In this document: in pieces, positions 1 to 11,351 of the stretch | How the letters are laid out: each line of letters begins with the position of its first letter | How positions within the stretch are numbered: the stretch's first letter is position 1 | NCBI GenBank assembly: GCA_037389465.1 | Contig: JAZARR010000078.1 | Location: 5,454,501 to 5,518,500, forward strand | Direction of reading: 5' to 3' | DNA length: 64,000 bases | Source: Baylisascaris procyonis | Lineage: Eukaryota > Nematoda > Chromadorea > Rhabditida > Ascarididae | Program-made: the position numbers and the translations under genes | Notes under the pieces: generated by a model | Seen by the model: only the letters and a program-made list of their open reading frames with translations | Database searches by the model: none | What the model was told of the DNA's origin: nothing

Positions 1-1270
1 CGTAGTATTTGCTTATCGCAAAAGAGCTTACCAACGCTATCAAAATTGTCATTTTTCATTGTTTTTCTAATCACTCAAATTTTTATGATCACTTCATAGA
101 TAACGTGTTTCTTGTTAGAGAAAATTAAAACACAAATCGTTTGCGAACTGTTGCATTGTGTGTGCAAAATGCTCAATGAAAGAATGAAACGCTCACTTTC
201 TGCTTTGTAAAGAATATTTAAACGATTTTCGCCTTCCATTACAAGGGCTTACGCTATTCGCGAATGAACTGAGATGAAAGCTAATGTTCACCTTTGGTAA
301 CTGTATCAAAATCCTCTAACTTGGCTTTTGCAACTAAAAATTCGAACTTGGCTTCTGTAAACAAACGCAACAAAGATTGACAATTTGTGCCCTACAGTAA
401 TGCAAAACTGCAAACGCTTTCCAAATTGACTGATTTTTGGACTCAATGATTCATTCAAGTAAACGAACTCTGTAACGTAATAACAATCTCATAGACCTCC
501 ATGTTTCAGCAACATAACTTTACAATTTATCACGACAGTTGCATACATTTGCTCTAAAAAATTTGTATTGTAGTTGATCAACAGTTATACAACTGATGGA
601 AATAAAAACTTTTTATTTCATGATATTTTAAAAAAAGCTTTTAAAATCTATTCAAATAAGCATTGCCTCCCTCGCTCCCCTTCTTCTTCATTCTATTCAC
701 TTGAATAATAGCAATTCTTTATTTCTGGAAGTAGAAAGGCTGGAAATCCTTTCATGTAAGTCAAAGAAAAAAATCTATTTCACAACAGTGATAAAAAATC
801 GAAGGTTAAAAGTAAAAAATAATATCTATAAGTTGAATGAACAGAAAAGAAAACCCAAGATTAAATTTAAAAAAAAAAAGAAATATGGGGTTTAAAAATA
901 ACAACAAGAAGTAGTGCAGAAGGCCAGCCATCGCAGAGTAGAACAGCTATAAAATGCTGCCCGCTGCAAGTGAACCCACTTTTTTAAGGGCTTTTTGGAC
1001 ATTGATGGCTTCCGATGTGCAGAACTGCATCTGGCAATTAGGGAGCGACATATCGTTCACTTGACGCCCAAGTGGCAACAACGCCGGCAAGCGAGACGTT
1101 GAGGCTAGTACCGGCTACAGCTGAGCACATCTCATTCGATGCATCAGAAATTAAAAGCCGATCAGAGAGGGAAATCAGACGAACAACATTAGATCAATTA
1201 AATCCTCTACATTGCCTTTTTTATAATAAACGATTTCTGAATAAAATGTTGCAGTACAAGATATATACAT
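1..1270. other. Left edge, intronic/unassigned
   Basis: Expected to be intron of the minus-strand RhoGAP gene running off the window. A small direct repeat of about 30 bp occurs near 317-372 (aacttggcttttgcaa and aacttggcttctgtaa). An open segment of about 24 codons on the minus strand near 1055-1125 ends at a possible donor (GTGAAC) but did not join in phase, so it is not called as an exon. Confidence 0.3.
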
Positions 1271-1278
1271 TCCGTTAC

Positions 1279-1805
1279 CTTGCAACATCAGACAACAACA
1301 ACTCAATGTGCAAAATTGGACATCGAGTCAGTTGTGGAATGTTTCTGGCTAGATCAATTGTGCGGCGCTCAACTATTAAAGATTACAAAACACTGAAGCC
1401 TATGATTTAGTACAACGGCTCAACCGCAATGTGGTAAATCACATCAACGACTTAAGATCTATCTCCAAATTGCCTAACTACTTCATTTTCAGCATCAGCA
1501 TTTCACATTCCCTCCCTCACACAACTTCCTCCCTGTTTCCCTCCCTTGCTAAGCACTTCCAAAAAGGTACGAAAATAAAAACGTGTCTATGAAAATAAAT
1601 GAGGAGGACAATGCCAAGGACGAATATGAAGTGATTCAGAACAGAAAGGAATGCATGAATTTCAGCTACTTAGCTCTGTCTATGTCAAAATTTCAAAAAT
1701 ATTAATTTCTTGTCCAAAGTGGTACTACCTTGCTGAGAACAGGTCAAGGACGAAATGCCATCGTGACGCATTCAAAGTCAGTTCTAGTTTTTGAACAGCA
1801 GCAGC
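1279..1805 (-). CDS. Probable F-BAR exons of the same RhoGAP
   Basis: Two further minus-strand exons follow in gene order. Exon 1805-1729 has a TTTTCTAG acceptor and AG|GTAGTA donor and encodes QKLELTLNASRWHFVLDLFS. Exon 1372-1279 has donor AG|GTAACG and encodes ERRTIDLARNIPQ followed by RCPILHIELLLSDVA. They resemble the human HMHA1 F-BAR stretch around NMAKYMKDLISYLEKRTTLE and PLLSIYSLALEQDL. The reading phases of 2485, 1805 and 1372 do not join directly, so a small exon (expected acidic linker) is probably missed and one junction is misplaced; a GC donor at TCA|GCAAGG is one possibility. The remainder of the gene is off the left edge. Similarity is weaker here than in the upstream exons. 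Confidence 0.45.
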
Positions 1806-2484
1806 CTAGAAAAGAAAGATATGAAGCATTACAAAATGAGCATTACATGTATAAACACACTCTTCAAAAAGTGTGAATACTGCTAGGCGAGCTGGATTAG
1901 GTTAGTCTCTACTCAACATGCGGCCTGATTGAAAGGAATAAAAAAAGCAAACACTGCGCGATGAGAAGGTAAGTGAGCAAAGTGAAATGATTGATAGAGA
2001 AGCTATGCACGTTTAAATCCGTTACGAATGATGAAGTAGCAACCAAATAACAGGGATCATGGCTTATGAGATGCGACCAAAACAAACACAACCGATGGGC
2101 AGTTGTGGGCATTGATAAGCGCAGTAGAAGGGCTGCAGAATTCACAGAGTATTCGATGCACGACATCCATTTTTTACTGATAAATATTCCTCTTCAAAAG
2201 TTGCAAAAACAAGATGCGAGAAATTCCCATATAATCTGTGTGAAAGAGAGAGGAGAAAGAAGTAAAAACTGATGTGGTGAAAAGAACACAATAAGACACA
2301 TCAAAAATTAGGTCATCACCTGCCCAATCAAAACATTCCACTTATCCCACCGGTCGAATGGCATATGAAGGAAAATATGTGAAGAGCAAGAATGTGCCGG
2401 AGTAAAAAATTACAACAAAAAAAAAACCATTTCGTGCAAACATGGAACTCAGCGGCGTAAAAGATGGAAATAAATTAAACTCAC

Positions 2485-5400
2485 AGAGATTGCTTAAGTG
2501 TATTGCCAACAGCAGCCTCCAACTTCTCGAGGCAGGATAACGTGCGTGACGCATCCACATTCGAGTTGTCGAAATTCAGCTCTGCAATATAAAGCGATCA
2601 CTTATGATCGTCTCCGATGTGCATTACAGCATCCACTCGATTCCATAGAGAATGCCCTCAGTTAACTTATTCAACAATTCATTTAACGCTTCACTTCTTA
2701 TAGAGGCCATTATATACGTCAACTATTATGTTAGGAAGTTATTGCTCAGAATGATTATAGGTTGAAGTAAAACTGCCTCGTATTGAAAATTTTGAAAGAG
2801 AACACTGCTTGGAATATGCACGACACAAAATGATTACAAAGAAGTGGAAAATCTTTCAGCAAAGTGTACGCAAGAGTTTTGAAAAATGCAGAAATCTATG
2901 AAGAATTTTGAATTGCACTGAATGAAATGCACGTTGCATTTTGAAGTTAAACAGTGCAATTTGACACAAATTTTTGAAGTTTCCATAGTGCAAGACGACA
3001 AAAAAGTGCATCTTGAAAAGCGTCAGGCCAACAGAAAGAGAGAACTATCAACTAGAAGGTTGAAGATAGAAAAAAGATAAAAATGAAAATATTTATGGAG
3101 GCAGAGAGAAAAAAATTTTAAGGCGACGGCCAGAAAAACCTAAGGCATCATGGGAAGAGAATATCGTAAATAAATTATTTTTGTAGGCATTATCAACTCT
3201 TCCTTACCCACCTTAAAACGACAATGTTCTTCACTTTCAACTTTTTGCGCATCTTGAAATCAGTAGATTTTTGGTTCTGCAAAATTCCAATATGTGAATA
3301 TAGCTCCTATTTTCCATGGAATATCTTTAAAAATTATTTTAAAATTTAATCACAGCAGTTGGGAGAACTTTCTTTATCTCTTCGGCAAATTTTCTCGTCT
3401 CTGCAGATTTCGGCATCAACAAGCATCACGAAAAGCGTTGAAAAAAGTCTTTCATTCAAAAACATCAACGATGCAATGAGTTTCACGGATGTGACTGAGC
3501 GCAGATATTTATTGAAAGGGACGAATAACGAACGCATGCAACAAACTGCGATGCCGAATGTGCGAGTGCGATATGTGTGAAGCACATTCAGGGACACCGA
3601 GTGTGAGCCATTCAAAAGGGGCGTCAACAACAACAAAAATCACTTGGCCGCGAGAACATGCCTTCTTATGGAACCCTCCTCATCCCACCGCCTTCCCCAC
3701 CCTCCGGTCAAAAAATGTTTTTTTAATGGAACTCCATCCCTTCCTCCCACTGGATTCTCCAGTGATCAAAAGAAATATTTTTTTCTTAGTTAACCCTCGT
3801 TAGCCATCATCTCGATTAACGCAATAGTGATTGTAGATATTAGTGGCGCAAGTAAACGAGTAATACGCAGCTAATAGCAAAACAAGCAAAAATTGGGGCC
3901 GATGCACATAACACGTGAAGGTTAGCAACACTGAACACTCAGTCGCTTTCTCTTTCCTCTCAAAATGGTCGGCTTGCACACTTTTCGAAAAATGCTGTAT
4001 AAAAAACATTAAAAACTAGGAGGATATGGTGGAAAACATGAGAACTTAGTTCAATAACAAGAAAAAAGTGTAGTGAAAGAAAGTATTCCAAGAGAGAGAA
4101 AAGAAAGCAGAAAAAAGAAAGCAGAAAACAAAAATCGCTTTGAAAAGTTGGCAATAATTCAAATGCTCGTGGCACAGAAAAAGAGAAGGTAAGCAACTAA
4201 GCTTAAACAGCAATAAATGGAACTAGTAAAAACCTACATTACCAATCCTCCCTTTGAAAGCTCACTTCTCTCACAAAGCCTTCACTCTGCGGATGCAACA
4301 ATAAGCCATAATATTATATTTGCTAACGTCGTATCAACATTACATTCATCACTGTAAGTTTTTTGAGCTACAACAACCAATCACATTACTTGTATGCAAT
4401 GCTCCATTTCCTCACTAATATCTTCAAATAGTCGAAATTTCATAAAAGCAGTGAGGAAATTAGTGATATCACAAGGTCGTAGTAGTATTCACTGATTGCC
4501 ACTCACAATCCCTCAGCTTTCCGCTTCCCACCTTAATAACTCATTTTGTTTTCGTATATGATTCATAAGGAAAAACAAATGGTAACAAATACATTTTTTC
4601 AATGTGCCAATCTGTTGGACATATAAATGTTTCACCCAAAAGGATATACTCCTAATTTACTATGCAAAAGAATCCGCCTACAAGTTCGAGTTCAATTGGA
4701 ATCGGTGACGTGGCAATGAAATAGGTGACTCCATCGGCTGAACGTTAGTTAAGTGGGCAAATAACTGGTAAGCACATATTCAGAAACTGAGATACGGATA
4801 AACATAACGCAATGTTTACGCACTAGACTAAGGCCTTTTCAGTTCTCTTGAGAACTCTAAAAGAGCATTCCCAGAGTCTGCACTTCCGCATAAACTACAC
4901 AAAACAAATATTGATAACAATGAGAGCATGAAAAAATGAACACTACTACCTTTTACACTATGGACGAGCTGACTTGCAGGTAGCAGGACCTGTGAAGTCT
5001 TGAATATTGGATAGCGAACCAAGAGATCTCGCACTGATTGCGATACCATCGAAAGCGCTGAATGCACCGATACGCACATCGATTCTCCCTCTAACAATCA
5101 CGCAATTTCTTCCAATCGGTATAACAAGCCCTATCGTTTACCTAACCATCAAATCGCAAGACAAAATGCAAGTGGTATGTAAAATATCGCACTATATCGA
5201 CTAATTCTCACAAATAGGATAGCGCTTCACCTGTTGACAGAATCGAATCCGGCACCTTTTCGCTACCGCATCAAGCGTTTCCTACTCCGAAGTGCGTGTG
5301 TGGTCTTGGCTTGTTTCATCTTGACTTCCTTCTAACCAAACTCCCCTTCATATCCCTTCATATCCAGATCCTTCTTTTATGAGTTATCACCTCTTTATAA

Positions 5401-7532
5401 CATTGCCGAGCGTTTATCAGCAGTTGCCGACATTTGATCTATTATGTAATTATGGCGGGCGAGTTAAAATGCGCCGGGATTGATAAAATAACGCATGAGA
5501 TCATTTTAACATGAGCAAAGGAAAGAAGAGAAACGGGATGTGGATAAGAGCAAGGAGGGGAGAACAGTAGCACAAGAAGGCAGAAGAGAAAGAAAAGGAC
5601 TAATGAAACAAGCATACCAGGTACAGAGGTGGATGAGTCCAGTGATCGCCGTAAGCGTTCCGCATACGCGGCAAATCTCTCGATGTCAGCGACAAGATCA
5701 TCGCTCAGCTGAAATATTTAAAGTTGGTCATATCATTAAAACAATAACGGCTTTGAAAAATGTCCCCTCATAAATGCAACTTTACAACTGCAAAATCACA
5801 CTGTGGAAAAAATTTCCCTCAAGGACCACCCATGTGTAGGACGAAATTTTAATACCTAAAGCTGGAAAGCTAAAATGAGCGATCCATACGAAAATAAAGC
5901 TACTAGTGCGGTTAACTACGAGATTTGAAGTGGAAAAAGGACCCTTCCCTCTTTCCTTCAAACAATACGTCATCATCAACTTTCAAATAACAGGAGACCA
6001 ATAAAATTCTGCATTAGCCTTTCACTGCTGATCGCTTTTCAACGTCAAGAGAATTTCGATGTGCATAAAGAGTTTTCAACAGTCACCGCAAACAGACAAT
6101 ACTTTTGAAGATAGTCATTACTGGCGGCAATTTAGCAATCATGGTTGCAAGAAAGTTTTCTTTCTTTGCAAAAAAAAAAAAAAAATTGCCCTGGTCCCTT
6201 GAATGCAGATTCCGCTATGAAACGAGTGACGAACTGTACACAGACTGCGCACTCACTTCGTCTCTATGTCGAAAGCTACGAAAAAAACTAAGCTTTTAAA
6301 ATGAATCATCAATAATAGAGATATCAATTCATGCTCGTCATATGCTTCTGTTTATGATAGAGAACCGACTTGGAGAAAATTAAACGGCGGAAAAAAGAAA
6401 TGTTTGTTGGGATGCAATGAAAACGAAAGCTCTGAACAATCACAACAAAGGGAGTGCTTTTATGCACTTGATATACACGTTTGCCTTTGCCTCTGCAGAC
6501 AGGGAGATGTAGGGTGAAGGAAAGGAGGGAGAGGACGGAGCGAGGGAAGGGAAGATCCTGGTGCATGTCAGCACTTCCGATTTATCATAAAGACGACGGT
6601 AATAAAAGAAAACCACATAAACGCTCGATCGCTGTAACTTCTAGATCAGCGCATTTTGAGCATGACTTGCAAATAAGTAAAAACCAACGTATATTTTTAA
6701 GCATGGCTGCCACAAGTATAAGATAGTACAAGATTCACGACAAGCAAAGTAGGGTCGAGCTACTGGCTGCACCTCGAGGAATGGAAAAGTAAAGAACCAT
6801 CTGCCAGATGATACAGCTCAAGTACATCTTGAAGAAAACACAACAATTAAAGATGATACAGAACTTTCGCATAATTCTGTGCGGATCCGACGTTTCCTTT
6901 CACATAAAATCTCCGACAAAATCTTCATTTTCTTCTCACCGAAATTTCATTCCCTCTCTGTTGCATGATATGCGACAACTATGGCCTCGATATAGTGGAA
7001 GAATCAAGAAGAAAACAGCGCGAAGAAAAAAATGCTAAAAAAGATATTGGATTATCTGAAGATGACTGCTAAAGTGGAGGCGAAATTCCCTTTAAAACTT
7101 ATGATACAAGACGTCCGCAGAACTGTCACTTAGCTGGCAATAACTTTTTAAAGATCAGACGGCCAAACCCCTCAGCAAACACATACAAATGCATTGCACA
7201 GCTGGCCAGCGAATAAAGAATATATGCAAGCCTACTGCCCGATTCCATCCAGGTGGAACATTTATAGCACCAAAGATTCCAAGCGAATTAATGCTTTCAA
7301 GCGCGTTAAGAAAAAAACAAAGAAGACTTTTATACAGCGAACTAAAAAAGAAAAGAAAATAGATAAGTGGTGATGCTAAATATACTCTTTTACGCACGGC
7401 TTCCTTTCTTCCCTACCACAACCCCCAGCACCAACTCTTCGTCCCTCACCCCTTCTCCGGAATGCAGGTGGTAAAAAGAGATGAGCATACCTGATCAGAG
7501 GTCAAGCAGCAGTTGTCATCACAATAATCCAT
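2485..7532 (-). CDS. HMHA1/ARHGAP29-family RhoGAP, N-terminal exons (four exons)
   Basis: Four minus-strand exons join in phase: 7532-7491 (ATG start, 14 codons), 5708-5618, 5057-4950 and 2581-2485. Each has an AG acceptor and GT donor (GTATGC, GTATGC, GTAGTA, GTGAGT). The product reads LSDDLVADIERFAAYAERLR, then SQSVRDLLVRYPIFKTSQVL, then SRTLSCLEKLEAAVGNTL. This follows the pre-F-BAR segment of human HMHA1/ARHGAP45 as I recall it (DVARFAEGLEKL, IISKYPLLNTVETL, EKALETIAVAFSSTV) in the same order. Known for the family: an F-BAR domain binds curved membrane, a C1 domain follows, and a RhoGAP domain stimulates GTP hydrolysis by Rho GTPases. Those downstream domains are mostly outside the window to the left. 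An in-frame TGA lies just upstream of the ATG at 7532 with no AG between them, so that exon is a true first exon. Family placement is by remembered alignment. Confidence 0.75.
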
Positions 7533-8743
7533 TCCGGATAACGAAAATCAAATGAGCGAATGCCCACAGACAACAGCACAGTAACGCGTAAATAAGTAAA
7601 TCTCAGCGCATTTGGCACAATTCACTTATTAATCTGATCGAGCGGCGATTAAGAGATATCAACGGCGAAACAATTTCAAATCATGCTACCGTCTAAGACT
7701 CGATTTCGAGGGGAGATTCGAAATAGGAAATGAAAACAGTGCCAAAAATGTGCGTATTATGGCCTCTTCTCCTCAACAATCCTCCAGATTACTATCGCGT
7801 ATCACTCAAACAAAAAACTTCACTAACTCTCCATCCCCGTTTTCCCATCCAAATGCATACGGCCGCCCTCAATTTTTTGTTCTCTGATCAAAACCGATGC
7901 TACTCCACAATAATGCTCATAAAAGTAGGCAATTTGTTCCTCTCTATCTCTTCCAGCATCACCTCACTGGACGATGATCCCATGCAGGGATAATGGAGAT
8001 CCGCGCAAAAATTTAATATAAACCAAGGTGATATGTGAGAAAGATGAGGATGAGAGACTCTTTAGAATAGAAAATTCCAGTCTTAAGGAAAGCACAGTTT
8101 CAATATCCAAATGGTGTAGCATATTTCCAATAAATATTAGAAGGTTTAAGCATCAATAAGAAGAAAGCGGTTCATCAGATTCCTAAGCATATAAAAAAGC
8201 ATTCTGATGAAACTACTCACAAATCAAGGCTTCTGGACATCCTTCACTTGCGGTTGCAACTAAGATCCAATTTCCCGATTTTTGAGGATACCGACTTGAA
8301 TACTTTTAAGTGAGAGTATGAGTGGGTGGCCAATTTTTTTCTGTTTTTAGAAACAACATTTACAGATCGCACAGTAGGCGATTAGGCTTCTTGAGGTTTA
8401 GCGTGAATCTGACAGTATGTTGAGATGTGCACCACAATATATCATAATACCAACTCAATTTCTGCTTCCATTATTTTTTCTTTTTTTTTTTTGCGAAATC
8501 ACCGTTCGAGACAATAAGGAGGCAAAAATAGCTCCGAAACAATAGCTCCGATGAATGAACTACAAGCTTATCAAAAAAAGATTCGGAACTTCAAAACATA
8601 GTGAAAGCATGTGATTCTACCAACCCCGTAGCAGATTAAAATAATTGGAGAGGAGGTTATATTCCACAATATAAAGTTACTTAACCGCAAAAAAAACTTC
8701 ATGAACTATTCGTAGCGAATAAAAGCAAAATCGAATCACTAAC

Positions 8744-8853
8744 GAATTGGTCCTGATCGGAGTCACAGTTGAGGTCGTGGTTCGAGCATAACGAACTCGA
8801 CGACATCAAGCTCGCGCGTCCGCGCACACGCGATCGCCTATTACCGAAACGCT
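8744..8853 (-). CDS. Possible alternative N-terminal exon of the RhoGAP
   Basis: A CpG-rich island at 8.76-8.98 kb holds a minus-strand open segment bounded by a TTGCAG acceptor (ending 8854) and a GTTAGT donor (8743). It encodes an arginine/serine-rich then acidic stretch (RSRVRGRASLMSSSSLCSNH, ending DSDQDQF), typical of a disordered protein tail. It ends in phase 0, exactly the phase needed to join the LSDD exon at 5708, so it could be an alternative to the ATG exon at 7532. An ATG inside it (the M of SLMSSSS) could start translation. The plus strand is also open across the same bases (from 8769), so strand is not certain. Confidence 0.35.
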
Positions 8854-8990
8854 CTGCAACGTACTCGCTTAGAAGTGTGCCCACAACAGGTCAGCTTCGC
8901 TTGCACAACACGAAAAAATATCAACGAGAACGCACTACCCGCATGAAAAACCTGATTGCACGAAACGATGAGCAAACTTATGTTGCTCAA
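8760..8990. promoter_or_regulatory. CpG-rich island upstream of the RhoGAP start
   Basis: The stretch is clearly richer in G+C and in CG dinucleotides (for example gctcgcgcgtccgcgcacac) than its AT-rich surroundings. It sits about 1.2 kb upstream of the ATG at 7532 of the minus-strand RhoGAP. It may be a promoter-proximal region, an exon, or both. No TATA or initiator element was singled out. Confidence 0.25.
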
Positions 8991-9059
8991 GATCACATGA
9001 TGGGTCGCACTGCCCCAGGCTGACGGAGAGGCACGACATAAGTAGCTTGACCTATTCGT

Positions 9060-10080
9060 GTAGTTCAAACAAAATCGAGACTGAATGGATATAACCTGAA
9101 GTCGTCGTACACCATGCTGCTCGTTATTTTGGTGATGGTACGAAGTGAGCTTTGATTGATGTTACAGATGAGCTGCTGTTAGGACCTATGATCACTACAC
9201 TTTAGAAATTGGTACTTGCACGTCCAGTAATGCAGGTTGCTCTTTTTAGCAGAACACAAAATAACCGCAAGTGCAATTGCTATCCTCGCAAATGATGCCA
9301 AGAGATATCGCTTAAACAGACCTTCCGAGGTTCATGATTTCATATAATTTTTCTTGCAGTCATTTCATTGTTCATACTTGTTTATCTTTATCGGAAGTTC
9401 ATTGAGGAACAGGAATGAAGGCAAAGATGAGCAACGGAAGAAGGAAGTTTCTGTCGGTGCTTCCGCCCACCCCCTGCCTCCGCAATAATTTAGAAGCTAA
9501 AAACTTATTCGGGACAGCGGGCTCACCTCTGCACGCCTTATTAAAAAAACAAACAAACTCGCAATTGCACAGCTTTGTGCACAGCTGTAGAAGATTTGGA
9601 TTTTTCCTCTCCCTTAAGATCACTACCAACGAAATGCGATAGAGCTTCCCCCCCCCCCCAAAAAAAAGGCCAACTCTTAGTACACGTCGGCCACATTTAT
9701 ATTTGTTGTTCCTTTCAATACCCAATGGCAGCAAGTTGGAGAATACGAAATGATCGATAAGAACTTTGGATTTTCATTCACATTTACTTATTCCATTTTT
9801 GAAATGTATCAACGAAGCATAGTGAAAATTTGAGTTAGAACGGACGAAAAGGTAGAAGGATAAAAAGAAATAAGTGAAAAAATGAAAGAGAAATCGGCCA
9901 CTCTATTATCAGCATACCACCCAATCTCCCTCTTCACTATCTTCAACTGACAAGAAGCAGAGCCAATAAAAACGACTGCTCGTTAATGAAAATCGACAGT
10001 GAAAGAGTGCCCTTGCGAGATTCTGAAAAAATACAACCCATTCTTCAACTAGCCGTTCCTAAGTCATAACAGCGCTGCTC
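9060..10080. other. Intergenic stretch, no supported gene
   Basis: No exon with good splice sites and recognisable protein was found on either strand. The stretch contains a run of 12 C followed by 8 A at 9648-9667. Open frames of 60-110 codons here are in AT-rich or homopolymer context and read as low-complexity sequence. Confidence 0.4.
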
Positions 10081-10085
10081 CCAAT

Positions 10086-10475
10086 GATAACCTACCAGGT
10101 AACCACTTATCCCTTTCAGGTAGCCAGTTACCGATTATCTCTATCAGCAGCCAAATATCCATACTTTGTAGCCACCTATCCCTATCACTTATCCCCACCA
10201 GGCTGCCACTTACCTCTATCAGGTAGCCAGCCAATCATCCTTACCATTTGTTCCTCTCTGATAGCTACTTATCCTTATCAAGTAGGCACCTAGCTGCATC
10301 AATAGTCACTTATCTCTAGCAGGCAATCACTTGCTTCCTACAAGTAGCCAATCAACCCTACCAGTTATTCCTTCCAAGTAGCCAGGCATCCCTGTCAGGT
10401 AGCCAGTTGTCTATAAGTAGCAACTTACTCCTATCACGTAACCACTTGTGCCCCTCACGTGAGCAGCCATTCATT
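10086..10475 (+). repeat. Degenerate 21-bp minisatellite
   Basis: About 17-18 imperfect copies of a unit of about 21 bp with approximate consensus CAGGTAGCCACTTATCCCTA are arranged head to tail, with some units shortened to about 12-13 bp or lengthened to about 34 bp. Because 21 is divisible by three, the first half is open on the plus strand and reads as a seven-residue pattern around YQVATYP. The divergence between copies, the stop codon after about 70 codons and the lack of flanking exon signals argue that this is a decayed tandem repeat rather than a gene. Confidence 0.85.
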
Positions 10476-11312
10476 CCTGTAATGTGGTCATTTAGTCCCA
10501 TTATATGCAACAATTGTAAAATTAACTCAATGCAAAGATCGCTTTAGAAAGGAAATATTGCAAAATATTATTTGTAAATTCACCAATGAAAACATCTTCG
10601 CATCAACTTTCATCGCCCTACTGCCTCTTAAAAGGGCACTGCTATTCCACTCGCTGTTACGGCGCCTTTTTTAATCTTCGCTACGAAACACTTCCAACAG
10701 CACTGTTCAGTCAAATAATAACGATCCTAGTGATGAGACCTGCGGCGTTCAAATGTAAACACAGGTGAACAACATTTTTCATTACAATCCACTTTAAGGT
10801 TATCCTTGAGTGTTCGGCTTTCTCATAACAGCCCATAAACCATCAATGATCCAATCTGCTTCAGTAGTCATAAACTAATATCTCCTACATGAAATATCCT
10901 AACAACTCGCAGGAAATGAGAGGGAAAATTACAGTAAACTAGGGAAATTTTATGACAACATGCAATGTGAAACGATCACGTACATGTTCATTGATTAGTT
11001 ACGTAATGAAAAAAAAGTAAATTAGGAATAAGAGATATTCATCAGCAATAGTAGAATAAGCATAATAGTTTAGATCTTTGACATCAGAACAGCTGCCAGC
11101 AAATGGCTAATTATGTCAAGAAAACATTCATCAGTTAACATCATGTTTGTAACAATATACCACTTGGGGTCACCCATTCTCTCATTAAAACAGCTCCACA
11201 GCAAACGGTACAACTGATGCCTCCGGACATTGAAATGAGTTAATGAATGAACACAAATACATAAATATATAAGTAAATAAGCTAATAAATAAACAAAAAA
11301 ATGAATACATGA

Positions 11313-11313
11313 A

Positions 11314-11347
<34 letters not shown>
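11313..11347. repeat. AT dinucleotide microsatellite
   Basis: Nearly uninterrupted AT/TA repeat (one G near the start) embedded in an A-rich stretch containing repeated 'ataaata' words. Confidence 0.9.

Positions 11348-11351
<4 letters not shown>

Noticed and set aside
8769..9023. Plus-strand frame across the CpG-rich island
   Set aside because: It has possible acceptor and donor sites, but no partner exon; the minus strand joins the RhoGAP in phase and was preferred. Not excluded.
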